Shown piece by piece: positions 33,414 to 42,115 of a stretch of DNA of 64,000 bases; position 1 is the stretch's first letter; each line of letters opens with the position of its first letter. The notes under the pieces are model-generated. The model was not told the origin of the DNA, did not search any database, and was given only the letters and a program-made list of their open reading frames with translations. Both the position numbers and the translations under genes were made by a program. Source of the stretch: TM7 phylum sp. oral taxon 349 (GTDB lineage: Bacteria; Patescibacteriota; Saccharimonadia; Saccharimonadales; Saccharimonadaceae); the NCBI GenBank assembly GCA_018127705.1, contig CP072328.1, positions 124,001 through 188,000 on the forward strand, given 5' to 3'.

Positions 33414-34175
33414 ATGCAGACGAAACAAATCGTCGAGGCAATCGGTCTAGTTAAAGCCTACGGCAGAACAAACGTAGTAGACGGCGTGTCGTTTAGCGTG
33501 GGTGAAGGTGAGATTTTCGGTATTCTTGGACCGAATGGCGCCGGCAAAACGACGACGCTTGAGATGCTTGAAGCGCTTCGACCGATTGACGGCGGACAAG
33601 CTCATATCGACGGTATTGATGTTGCCAAACAGCCGAAGAAAGTTAAGCGTATTATCGGTATTCAGCTGCAGGCGACAAGCTTTTATGACAAGCTGAATTT
33701 GCGCGAACAGCTGAAAATGTTTGCGAGCTTGTACGGTACGCGGGTGAACGCTGATAAACTGCTTGAGAAAGTCCAATTAACTGATAAAGCAAAAAATTAC
33801 GTTGAGCAACTTTCCGGCGGACAAAAGCAGCGCTTCGCTATTGCCTCAACGCTGGTGAATACACCGAAAGTATTGTTTCTCGATGAACCGACGACCGGGC
33901 TTGACCCGCAGGCGCGTCGTAACATGTGGAATTTGATCAAGCAGATTCGCAATGAAGGCATGACGATTATACTGACGACGCATTATATGGACGAAGCGGA
34001 AATTTTGTGCGACCGGCTAGCAATTATGGATAATGGTAAAATTCTGACGATTGATACACCGCATAATCTTATCCAGGCACTCTTAAAACGTGGTTTCAAG
34101 AAAAAACAGGTTGTTGAGCAGGCTAACTTGGAGGATGTATTCATTGATTTAACAGGAAAGGCGATTCGAGATTGA
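33414..34175 (+). CDS. ABC-2 type transporter ATPase
   Basis: 253 residues. Walker A is GPNGAGKTT, the signature is LSGGQKQRF and Walker B is LFLDEPTTGLD, followed by the H-loop in LTTHYMDEAE. These are the marks of drug, bacteriocin or polysaccharide exporters of the CcmA/DrrA type. The stop overlaps the permease start by 4 nt. Confidence 0.95.
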   Translation: MQTKQIVEAIGLVKAYGRTNVVDGVSFSVGEGEIFGILGPNGAGKTTTLEMLEALRPIDGGQAHIDGIDVAKQPKKVKRIIGIQLQATSFYDKLNLREQLKMFASLYGTRVNADKLLEKVQLTDKAKNYVEQLSGGQKQRFAIASTLVNTPKVLFLDEPTTGLDPQARRNMWNLIKQIRNEGMTIILTTHYMDEAEILCDRLAIMDNGKILTIDTPHNLIQALLKRGFKKKQVVEQANLEDVFIDLTGKAIRD

Positions 34176-35281
34176 TGAAAGCATATTGGACGGGCGTATT
34201 CGGCCAAGTAGTGGCGATAGCGAAGCGCGTTATGCGCGATAAAATGGCGCTGTTTTTTACTTTTTTATTTCCGCTGATTTTTTTGTTAGTATTTGGCACG
34301 ATCTTCAATAACCAGTCGGCGTCACTAAAAGTAGCGATTATCAATCATTCTGATAGTCTATTTGCTAAACAATTTGTCGATAACGCCAAGAAAGACGGCA
34401 CTTCAGTATTGAAAGTTCAAGACGTTAGTAGCATGGATGAGGCGAGGGAAAAAATGAAGCATTCGCAGCTAGACGGTATAATTGAGTTGCCGAAAGATTT
34501 TGGCAAGCCGGGTGCTGACCGTCGCCCGAGCGGTACAATTAATGTGCTCTATGCAAAAGGCTCAGATCAAGCTGGCGGCACACTGAGCGCTGTGATGACG
34601 CAGATCGTCGACGGCATCAATAGAGGCATGGGACAGCCGGAGGCGCCGCTAAAAGTGGTATCGCAGGCGGTGGGCGATAAAGCGTTGAAAACGTTTGACT
34701 ATACGTTTACCGGTTTGTTGGCGTTTAGTTTGATGAGTATGGGGATTTTTGGTCTGGCAAATCAAATGCCGACGGAGAAGCAAAAAGGCGCGTATCGGCG
34801 GTTGCAGGCAGCACCGTTTACGTCAGGACAGTTGATCTTGGCGACGATGATCGTCTATACGCTAATCTCATTGCTGAGTGCAGTGTCAATGCTGCTAGTC
34901 GGGCACTTGATGTTCCACTTTCAAATACGCGGCGACTGGCTAACATTCAGTTTGTTTCTTGCGCTGGCGGCAGCAATGATGGTGAGCTTGGGGTTGCTTA
35001 TCGGCTCATGGGCAAAGAATGAAAACCAATCGTCGCCGCTTACGAATCTCGTATCGTTTCCAATGATGTTCTTGTCTGGCGCGTTCTTCCCGAGCTATCT
35101 GTTTCCAGAGTGGCTGCAAGGTATTACGAAATTTATTCCGATGACGCCGGTAGTTGATGGGCTAAGGCTGATTATGACCGAGAATGCTAGTTTGGCTGCT
35201 GTCGGAGAGCAGACGTTGATGGTGCTTGGCGTGACAGTCGTTGTGTATTTTATTTCAACGCGCGTGTTTCGCTGGGAATAA
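34172..35281 (+). CDS. ABC-2 type transporter permease
   Basis: 369 residues. One N-terminal membrane segment (FFTFLFPLIFLLVFGTIF) is followed by a large extracytoplasmic loop (about residues 50-175) and five more membrane segments ending in FPSYLFPEWLQGI and FIPMTPVVDGLRLI, the ABC-2 signature. It forms the export channel with the preceding ATPase. Confidence 0.92.
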   Translation: MMKAYWTGVFGQVVAIAKRVMRDKMALFFTFLFPLIFLLVFGTIFNNQSASLKVAIINHSDSLFAKQFVDNAKKDGTSVLKVQDVSSMDEAREKMKHSQLDGIIELPKDFGKPGADRRPSGTINVLYAKGSDQAGGTLSAVMTQIVDGINRGMGQPEAPLKVVSQAVGDKALKTFDYTFTGLLAFSLMSMGIFGLANQMPTEKQKGAYRRLQAAPFTSGQLILATMIVYTLISLLSAVSMLLVGHLMFHFQIRGDWLTFSLFLALAAAMMVSLGLLIGSWAKNENQSSPLTNLVSFPMMFLSGAFFPSYLFPEWLQGITKFIPMTPVVDGLRLIMTENASLAAVGEQTLMVLGVTVVVYFISTRVFRWE

Positions 35282-35299
35282 CTCAACTGTAAGAGTCGG

Positions 35300-35344
35300 C
35301 CTTTGTAAAACGGATCGCTTCACTGTGCGTTTTAAAGGTTTTTT
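35300..35344. terminator. Terminator between convergent genes
   Basis: Stem arms 35300-35312 and 35328-35338, with one bulged G, are followed by TTTTTT on the plus strand. It ends the ABC-2 operon. Confidence 0.75.
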
Positions 35345-35346
35345 GG

Positions 35347-36432
35347 CTATATCTTCATTAAGCGCGCTTTAATTTTCTGAGCGATTGAATGCTTTTTGCG
35401 ATGGTCGGCGTAGGTCTTTTCAAGTACGCTTGAGACGATTGCAGTGGCGATAAAGACGAGTCCAATTGAGCCTACGAACCATTCTGGTGGATCGACATGA
35501 TAGAGTTTTACGAGCATAACAACGCCGAGTGCTAAAATTGCCCAGTGTGCACCATGCTCTAGGTAACGATACTTTGCAAGTTTGTTTGTTCGCGTCAAGT
35601 ATACTGTTAGCGACCGCACCCACAATGCACCAGCGCCTAGCCCTGCGATAATCAAAATTACGTCGTTAGTAATCGCGAAGGCGCCGATTACGCCATCAAG
35701 TGAAAATGAAGCGTCAAGAATGTCGAGATAAACGAACGAAGCAAATGCCGCCATGCCGGTTAATACTTTGGCGTGCGATTGTCGCGCTGAGAAGTAATCG
35801 CCAAACAACTCAAGTGCTAAATGCACGAGCGTGCCGAGTACCGATGCTGCCAAAATTGCTTCGCGGTGTGCCGGGTCGGCAGTAGTGTATAGTCCCATTG
35901 CGACGAGCAACATTACGAATACCTTAAAGACTTCGTAACGTCCGAATCGCGACATCATCTTTTCGATTCGCTTAAGCCAGTAGAGATCTTTATTGCGATC
36001 CATGAAATAGCTGATGCCAATCATCAAAAGAAACGTACCGCCGAATGCATTAATAATTGGCGCGGCGCTATGCAGCGTGGCGCTATAGGCTGCCGGTTGA
36101 TGAAGCGCCATATGAAGTACGCTCATAAAATCATGTCGGCTCGATAACATAACGATGACGATCGGTAAGATAAATCGCACTACAAACACTGCTGTGATAA
36201 TCCCGACTGTTAAAAACATCGCCTGCCAGAATTTTGACATGCGCGCCAGGATACGGCTATTAATAACGGCATTGTCAAAACTGAAGGTCACCTCAAGGAG
36301 AACAAGCACAACAAACAGCCAGAGAGCTTCAACTCCTTTATTGCACGCCGTCCATGCGCCCAGTCCAATTGTTAATAGGGCGGAAACGAGGAAGATGCGA
36401 AATGGATGATGGGCGTGTAGTATTTTTTTCAT
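35347..36432 (-). CDS. DUF475/TerC-like integral membrane protein
   Basis: 361 residues with about nine membrane segments. The N-terminal half has LEVTFSFDNAVINSRIL, and later FSLDGVIGAFAIT gives the second copy of the acidic pair expected in TerC-type proteins. These conserved Asp residues are thought to bind metal in TerC/YkoY relatives, which export manganese in some bacteria. TATCAT lies 7 nt before the ATG, so the mRNA is probably leaderless. Confidence 0.88.
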   Translation of the reverse strand: MKKILHAHHPFRIFLVSALLTIGLGAWTACNKGVEALWLFVVLVLLEVTFSFDNAVINSRILARMSKFWQAMFLTVGIITAVFVVRFILPIVIVMLSSRHDFMSVLHMALHQPAAYSATLHSAAPIINAFGGTFLLMIGISYFMDRNKDLYWLKRIEKMMSRFGRYEVFKVFVMLLVAMGLYTTADPAHREAILAASVLGTLVHLALELFGDYFSARQSHAKVLTGMAAFASFVYLDILDASFSLDGVIGAFAITNDVILIIAGLGAGALWVRSLTVYLTRTNKLAKYRYLEHGAHWAILALGVVMLVKLYHVDPPEWFVGSIGLVFIATAIVSSVLEKTYADHRKKHSIAQKIKARLMKI

Positions 36433-36539
36433 AAAGGTTATGATACGGCTTTTTGTGTAAAAAATCTAGCCGAATAGGGTAGGGTGGATTGGGTTATTTG
36501 GACGCTCGCCTATTTTATAGTGGAATAATCGTAGATTAC

Positions 36540-36567
36540 TTGCGCGTACAGTATAACCTGCTACAAT
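36540..36567 (+). promoter_or_regulatory. Promoter of the arginine deiminase operon
   Basis: TTGCGC (36540-36545) and TACAAT (36562-36567) are spaced 16 nt apart, and the -10 carries an upstream TGC. A leader of about 35 nt with AGGGGG precedes GTG 36610. No ArgR-type palindrome was recognised. Confidence 0.5.
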
Positions 36568-36609
36568 ATAAGCATTAACAATTAACATACACAACCGCAG
36601 GGGGTTAGG

Positions 36610-38967
36610 GTGGACGAACCTATTTATATTACATCAGAGATTGGACGGCTTCGTACGGTGCTATTGCATCGCCCGGGCGAAGAATTAGAGAATCTGACAC
36701 CGGAAACATTACATGATTTGTTGTTTGACGACATTCCGCATTTGAAAGTAGCACAAGAAGAGCACGACCGGTTTGCGAACGTATTGCGTGAGCGTGGTAT
36801 TGAGGTGCTGTATCTCGACGAGCTGGCGGCGGAATCATTGGCGGACGACGCGGTGCGGCGGCAATTTGTCGATGAGATGCTTGCGGCAAGTAAGCAAGGC
36901 GAACGTCGCGTTACGCGGGCACTGGCAGAATACTTGCTTGGCATGGAGCCGCGTCAAATGGTACGTAAGATTATGGCGGGCGTACGTAAAGATGAAATCA
37001 ACTTGCCAGCCGAGCATAGTGAGCAGCTACATGACATGGTTGAGCAGGATCATTATCCATTCTATCTTGATCCAATGCCGAATTTGTACTTTACGCGCGA
37101 TCCAGCGGCGGCAATCGGGCGCGGGCTGACGATTAATCGCATGCACTGGCCGGCACGACGCCGCGAATCACTGTTCATGCGCTATATCATTGACCACCAT
37201 CCGCGGTTTGCCGGTAAGAATATCCCAGTATGGTACAACCGCGATGAGAAATTCTCAATGGAGGGCGGCGACGAGCTTATCCTGAATCGTACGACAATGG
37301 CAATCGGTATCAGCGAGCGTACGACACCGGAAGCGATCGAAACGATGGCGGCAAACTTGTTTGCCGGATCGGAGTTTAAGAAAATCATCGCTCTGCAAAT
37401 TCCAAAGAGCCATGCATTCATGCACCTTGACACAGTGTTTACGATGATTGACTACGATAAATTTACGATTCATCCGGAGATTCGCGACGCCGAAGGCCAC
37501 TTGAATCTGTTTATTCTAGAGAAAGTTGAAGGGCAGAAATACCCGAAGATTACGCGCGAAAATGATCTAGAGCATGCGTTGCGCGTAGCGCTCAGTCTTC
37601 CGAAGATTACGCTGATTGAGTGTGGCGGCGGTGATGAAATTGCAGCAGCGCGCGAGCAATGGAATGATGGAAGCAACACGCTTGCAATTGCGCCGGGTGT
37701 GGTGGTGACATATGATCGTAACTATGTGACGAACCAGAAGCTGCGCGATGCTGGCGTTGAAGTGATTGAGATTTCCGGTTCGGAACTTGGTCGTGGCCGC
37801 GGCGGCCCGCGCTGTATGAGTATGCCGCTGGTGCGTGAGGAATTGAAGCGCCGCATTGAAGTGAATGATAATCGCGGAGTTAGCGTTCCGGTTGCAAGCG
37901 TACCGAGCATGGTTGCGCCGCGGTTTATCGAAAAAGCAGAGCCAAGCGCAAGTGTTGTGTCATCCGGCAAATGGACGCTCTCGCGTGAGTTGCAGGGGCG
38001 GTCGTTCTTGGCGCTAAAAGATTTCACGCCGAGCGAAATCCGTTTAATGCTTGATACAGCGCATGAATTGAAGCGCCAAAAGAAAGATGGCCAAGCGCAT
38101 CGTCTGCACGAAGGCAAGCAGGTCGCGCTGTTATTTGAAAAGACCTCAACGCGGACGCGCTGCGCATTCACGGTTGCTGCAAACGATCTCGGTGTGGCGC
38201 CGGAATTCTTAGGCAAAGACGACATCCAACTTGGCAAGAAAGAGTCGGTTGAAGATACGGCGAAGGTGCTTGGTCGCATGTTTGACGGTATTGAGTTCCG
38301 CGGCTTCGCCCATTCAACAGTTGAAGGCTTGGCGGAATTCGCAAATGTGCCGGTGTGGAACGGCTTGACTGATACATTCCACCCGACGCAGATCTTGGCA
38401 GACTTCATGACAATTGAAGAGCATGTCGGTAAGTTGAAAGGTGCGAAGCTGGTGTTTGTCGGCGATGGGCGCAATAATATGGCGAATAGCTTGTTAATTG
38501 GTTCGGCAAAAATGGGCGTTGACTTTCGAATATTGGCGCCGCGTGAATTGCACCCGACTGGTGACATTCTCGAAACGGCGCGTACGATCGCTGCCGAGAC
38601 TGGTGCGAAAATTATGATTACCGACAATCACAGCGAGGCGCTTGCGGGTGCAGATGCAATCTATACCGATGTATGGGCATCAATGGGCGAAGAAGATCAA
38701 TTTGCTGAACGTATCGCTCTCCTCAAGCCGTATCAAGTTAATCGCGCAATGCTTGAGCAGACGCGCAACCTAAACGTGAAGTTCCTGCATTGCTTACCAT
38801 CTTTCCATGACACAAATACGGTGATTGGTCGGCAGATCCACGATCAGTACGGCCTTGATTGTATGGAAGTGACTGATGAAGTATTCCGCAGCAAACATAG
38901 TGTCGTATTTGACGAAGCTGAAAATCGTATGCATACCATCAAGGCCGTCATGGCGTTGACGCTGTAA
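36610..38967 (+). CDS. Fused arginine deiminase-ornithine carbamoyltransferase
   Basis: 785 residues. Residues 1-420 are arginine deiminase (arginine to citrulline and ammonia), with Asp164, Glu222, His272, Asp274 and nucleophile Cys402 in the expected motifs (FTRDP, EGGDE, HLDTVF, RCMSMPL). A linker of about 35 residues rich in Val, Ser and Pro follows. Residues 458-785 are ornithine carbamoyltransferase (citrulline and phosphate to ornithine and carbamoyl phosphate), with S513-T-R-T-R and H727-C-L-P. Both active sites look complete, so one chain may pass citrulline between them. In most bacteria arcA and arcB are separate genes. The frame has no ambiguous homopolymer at the joint, so fusion is not an obvious assembly artefact. 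The start is GTG. Confidence 0.96.
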   Translation: MDEPIYITSEIGRLRTVLLHRPGEELENLTPETLHDLLFDDIPHLKVAQEEHDRFANVLRERGIEVLYLDELAAESLADDAVRRQFVDEMLAASKQGERRVTRALAEYLLGMEPRQMVRKIMAGVRKDEINLPAEHSEQLHDMVEQDHYPFYLDPMPNLYFTRDPAAAIGRGLTINRMHWPARRRESLFMRYIIDHHPRFAGKNIPVWYNRDEKFSMEGGDELILNRTTMAIGISERTTPEAIETMAANLFAGSEFKKIIALQIPKSHAFMHLDTVFTMIDYDKFTIHPEIRDAEGHLNLFILEKVEGQKYPKITRENDLEHALRVALSLPKITLIECGGGDEIAAAREQWNDGSNTLAIAPGVVVTYDRNYVTNQKLRDAGVEVIEISGSELGRGRGGPRCMSMPLVREELKRRIEVNDNRGVSVPVASVPSMVAPRFIEKAEPSASVVSSGKWTLSRELQGRSFLALKDFTPSEIRLMLDTAHELKRQKKDGQAHRLHEGKQVALLFEKTSTRTRCAFTVAANDLGVAPEFLGKDDIQLGKKESVEDTAKVLGRMFDGIEFRGFAHSTVEGLAEFANVPVWNGLTDTFHPTQILADFMTIEEHVGKLKGAKLVFVGDGRNNMANSLLIGSAKMGVDFRILAPRELHPTGDILETARTIAAETGAKIMITDNHSEALAGADAIYTDVWASMGEEDQFAERIALLKPYQVNRAMLEQTRNLNVKFLHCLPSFHDTNTVIGRQIHDQYGLDCMEVTDEVFRSKHSVVFDEAENRMHTIKAVMALTL

Positions 38968-38993
38968 AATAACGGAGTGAAGGAGGCTCCAAA

Positions 38994-40559
38994 ATGGTAG
39001 AAAAAATTAAAAAAGTTAAGAAGAAGCTGCGATCGCCATCGGCGTTTACCGTACTGTTCGTTGTGATTGCGTTAATGGCGGCGTTGACGTGGGTGATACC
39101 ATCTGGTCAGTATAAACTCGATAAAGACGGTAACCGCGAATCAGGTACGTACTCGAAAGTTGACAAGCAAAAGATTGTTGACCTCGACGATAGCGGTGAG
39201 CCAAAAAAAGACGACGATGGTAATGCTGTCACGCATGATGGTCGTCAAGGGCTGTGGGATGCCTTCATCGCACCGATTAAAGGCATGTCTGAAAAGCTTG
39301 ATGTTATCGTGTTCGTCCTCATCCTTGGCGGTTTCTTGGGCGTGATGATGAAAACCGGCGCGCTTGATGCGACGCTTGGCGCATTGCTCCGTAAGATGAA
39401 AGGCAAAGAGAAGTGGCTTATTCCGATCCTGATGACATTCTTCTCGATCGGCGGTACAACATACGGTATGCAAGAAGAGACGGTAGCCTTTTATGCGCTC
39501 GTCGTGCCGATCATGATGGCAGCTGGCTACAACGCGATGACCGCAGTGATGGTGATTGTGCTCGGTGCCGGTTCTGGTGTGCTTGGCTCAACGCTGAATC
39601 CATTTTCGACAGGCATTGCAGCAAAATCTGCCGGTGTCGAGCTGAATAAAGTGCTTGGCGTTCAGGCAATTGTTTGGCTATTGTGTTTGGTTGCGGCGAT
39701 CGTGTTTACGATGCGCTATGCTGCGAAAGTGAAAAAAGGCAACTACAAAGATGATGTGCGCTATAAACCGGTAACGACAGCGCTTGATATGACGAACGTG
39801 CCAAAGTTTACACGTTCGCGTGTTGCGGTGATGATTGTATTCGCGTTGACGTTTGTATGTATGACCATTTCGCTCATGCCATGGGAAAAGTGGGGCGTAA
39901 CACTTTTCAAAGATCTGTACACTGCGGCAAGCGATATGCCAGTAATTGGTGCAGTGTTTGGTATTGGACACTCAGTTCCGTTTGGTGATTGGTACTTTAA
40001 CGAGATTTCAGCACTATTCTTGATCTCAACAATCGTGATTGCGACAATTTACTACCACCAGTTCAAAAAAGAGGAAGTGTTTGTTGTTGATTCGTTCCTG
40101 AAAGGTTCAGCTGACTTGCTAAGCGTTGCTCTTATTATCGCAGTGGCGGCGGGTGTTGGTGTTGTTATGCAGAATGGCGGTATACAAGACACGATTATTA
40201 GCTGGGGTGAAAACTCGCTGAAACATGTCGGACAAGGGTTTGTTGGCGTGCTGGCGTATATTTTCTTCCTGCCAATGTCATTTATCATTCCGTCATCGTC
40301 TGGTTTGGCGGCGGCAACGATGCCCGTTATTGCACCAGTGGCTGAGCTGGTTGGTGTTGGCAAGGAAGTTGTCGTGGCGGCTTTCGCAACAGCATCTGGC
40401 GTGCTTAATATGATGGCGCCAACGATTGCGTCACTGATGGGTGGGCTAGCGCTCGCTGGCGTATCGTACCGTACCTGGCTGAAGCGTACGCTGCCGATTA
40501 TGATAGTCTTTGCCGTGATTAGCCTCGTTGTGATCGCGTTGTTCGGGATGATTCATTGA
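38994..40559 (+). CDS. YfcC family transporter, probable arginine/ornithine exchanger
   Basis: 521 residues with about 12 membrane segments. The N-terminus has LTWVIPSGQY, and later segments include ILGGFLGVMMKTGALDA, GGTTYGMQEETVAFYALVVPI and LPMSFIIPSSSGLAAATMPVIAP, typical of the YfcC/C4-dicarboxylate carrier group found in arginine deiminase operons instead of ArcD. It follows the fused enzyme by 26 nt with AGGAGG upstream. It should import arginine and export ornithine. Specificity is inferred from context. Confidence 0.88.
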   Translation: MVEKIKKVKKKLRSPSAFTVLFVVIALMAALTWVIPSGQYKLDKDGNRESGTYSKVDKQKIVDLDDSGEPKKDDDGNAVTHDGRQGLWDAFIAPIKGMSEKLDVIVFVLILGGFLGVMMKTGALDATLGALLRKMKGKEKWLIPILMTFFSIGGTTYGMQEETVAFYALVVPIMMAAGYNAMTAVMVIVLGAGSGVLGSTLNPFSTGIAAKSAGVELNKVLGVQAIVWLLCLVAAIVFTMRYAAKVKKGNYKDDVRYKPVTTALDMTNVPKFTRSRVAVMIVFALTFVCMTISLMPWEKWGVTLFKDLYTAASDMPVIGAVFGIGHSVPFGDWYFNEISALFLISTIVIATIYYHQFKKEEVFVVDSFLKGSADLLSVALIIAVAAGVGVVMQNGGIQDTIISWGENSLKHVGQGFVGVLAYIFFLPMSFIIPSSSGLAAATMPVIAPVAELVGVGKEVVVAAFATASGVLNMMAPTIASLMGGLALAGVSYRTWLKRTLPIMIVFAVISLVVIALFGMIH

Positions 40560-41506
40560 TGAACCGGAAAACAGTCGTCGTCGCATTGGGCGGCAATGCC
40601 CTGCAAAAACAAGGTGAGGCATCGGCGCACGCGCAGCAGCGTGTTGCCGATGCAACGGCGCGTCATCTGGTGCCGTTGATCTTGAGCGGATATCGATTGG
40701 TGATCGTGCATGGTAATGGTCCGCAAGTCGGTAATATTGTTCTGCACGAGGAATCAATAAACACGGCGGAGGTGCCGACATTTCCGCTTGATACGTGCGT
40801 GGCGATGAGCCAGGGTGCAATTGGGTTTTGGCTACAGCAGGCACTGATTGATGAGTTTAGCCGCCGTCATATGCATAGCGTTGCGTCGACAGTCGTGACG
40901 CAGGTTGTTGTTGACAAAGATGATCCGGCGTTCAAAGACCCGACGAAACCGATCGGTGTGTTCTACAAAACGAAAGATGATGCTAGCGCTGCGGCAAACG
41001 GCAGGGATTTCGTGTTTAAGGAAGATGCCGGACGCGGATGGCGCCGCGTCGTACCGTCTCCGAAGCCGTTACGAATTGTTGAAGAATATACAGTAAAGGC
41101 AATGCTTGATGCTGGCGTGACAGTTATCACAGGCGGCGGCGGCGGTGTGCCAGTCATCGAAACTGCAGACGAAGGGCTCGAAGGCGTTGAGGCGGTTGTT
41201 GATAAAGATTTCACTGCGGCAGTCGTTGCTGATGCTGTTGATGCGGAAGCGCTAGTGATTTTGACGGCAGTCGATAACGCGATGGTTGATTATGGAAAAT
41301 CGACAGCACGCGCGATCGGACGTACAACAGTGCAGGAAATGCAAAGGTATGTGGACGCTGGACAGTTTGCGCCGGGCAGTATGCTACCAAAAGTGCAAGC
41401 AGCAATGAAATTCGCACAAAAACCAGGTCGTCGCGCTATCATTGCGAGTCTTGAGCATGCAAGCGACGCGCTTGATGGGCAGGTCGGTACCGTTATCGAA
41501 AGTTAG
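40559..41506 (+). CDS. arcC: Carbamate kinase
   Basis: 315 residues. ATG 40559 overlaps the transporter stop (ATGA). It uses carbamoyl phosphate to make ATP. The family marks are VVALGGNALQ, VIVHGNGPQVGNI, ITGGGGGVPV, DKDFTAAVVAD and LPKVQAAM. It completes the arginine deiminase pathway and is probably its energy-yielding step in a cell with limited metabolism. Confidence 0.96.
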   Translation: MNRKTVVVALGGNALQKQGEASAHAQQRVADATARHLVPLILSGYRLVIVHGNGPQVGNIVLHEESINTAEVPTFPLDTCVAMSQGAIGFWLQQALIDEFSRRHMHSVASTVVTQVVVDKDDPAFKDPTKPIGVFYKTKDDASAAANGRDFVFKEDAGRGWRRVVPSPKPLRIVEEYTVKAMLDAGVTVITGGGGGVPVIETADEGLEGVEAVVDKDFTAAVVADAVDAEALVILTAVDNAMVDYGKSTARAIGRTTVQEMQRYVDAGQFAPGSMLPKVQAAMKFAQKPGRRAIIASLEHASDALDGQVGTVIES

Positions 41507-41529
41507 ACGAGGCGAAATCGAAAGTTTCT

Positions 41530-41557
41530 AAAATAGCGGCGGGCTAGCCGCTATTTT
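41530..41557 (+). terminator. Terminator of the arginine deiminase operon
   Basis: Perfect 11-bp stem (41530-41540 and 41547-41557) with loop GGGCTA and TTTT on the 3' arm. It lies 23 nt past arcC. Confidence 0.8.
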
Positions 41558-41753
41558 GCGCTATTTTGGCTAATATGTTGAATGATGATTTCTGCGGAAT
41601 TGTTATATTTACCCTCAGGACATTCGACGTCATCGCGCAAGCGGGTGCTCTTTCAGGCGTCGATACATGACATGTACAGGTCATTTCAGGGTAGCTGCCG
41701 TGCTCATGCTTATAGTATTCACCAGGAACTCAAAATTATTTTCATAAAACCTC
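41558..41753. other. Intergenic region ahead of the groESL promoter
   Basis: No gene is supported here. A short imperfect repeat around ATGAC/GTCAT near 41670 is the only visible structure. The groESL promoter starts at 41754. Confidence 0.4.
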
Positions 41754-41782
41754 TTGCACATTTTCTAGCACTCGTATATACT
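41754..41782 (+). promoter_or_regulatory. groESL promoter
   Basis: TTGCAC (41754-41759) and TATACT (41777-41782) are separated by 17 nt. The -10 hexamer lies inside the spacer of the first CIRCE element, so bound repressor would block it directly. Confidence 0.8.
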
Positions 41783-41790
41783 GAGTGCTA
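41766..41790. promoter_or_regulatory. CIRCE operator 1 of groESL
   Basis: TAGCACTC-N9-GAGTGCTA is the HrcA-binding CIRCE consensus with perfect arms. Confidence 0.93.
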
Positions 41791-41794
41791 GAAA

Positions 41795-41819
41795 TAGCAC
41801 TCTTGCATAGAGAGTGCCA
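41795..41819. promoter_or_regulatory. CIRCE operator 2 of groESL
   Basis: TAGCACTC-N9-GAGTGCCA has one mismatch in the right arm. It begins 4 bp after operator 1, in the untranslated leader. Confidence 0.85.
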
Positions 41820-41841
41820 GTTAATACGAAAGGGGTAATTG

Positions 41842-42111
41842 ATGAGTTCACCAATCAAGCCGATGGCGCACTTCGTTGTCGCCGTCAAGGAGAAGAAACC
41901 GAGTAAAACTGCGAGTGGGATTCTGCTCCCTGAATCGGCTCAAGAAAAGTCAGAGGCGGCGAAAGTTATAGCCGTCGGGTCGGACGTTAAGGACGTGAAG
42001 AATGGTCAAAATGTTGTGTATAAAAATTACGCAGCGACAACGATCAAACTTGACAAGGAAGAATATTTGATTATCAAAGACGAGGATATTCTCGCAACAG
42101 TAGAGGAGTAA
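41842..42111 (+). CDS. groES: Co-chaperonin GroES
   Basis: 89 residues from ATG 41842, with AAAGGGG 6 nt upstream. It forms the lid of GroEL. The family pattern is GILLPESAQEKSEAAKVIAVG in the mobile-loop region and KDVKNGQNVVYKNYA later. It is the first gene of a two-gene heat-shock operon with tandem CIRCE sites. Confidence 0.96.
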   Translation: MSSPIKPMAHFVVAVKEKKPSKTASGILLPESAQEKSEAAKVIAVGSDVKDVKNGQNVVYKNYAATTIKLDKEEYLIIKDEDILATVEE

Positions 42112-42115
42112 ATAT

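Noticed and set aside
37722-38627. 301-codon minus-strand ORF inside the fused arginine deiminase gene
   Set aside because: It is antisense to a strongly conserved coding region, Ser/Arg-rich and without a recognisable domain. It arises from third-position bias.
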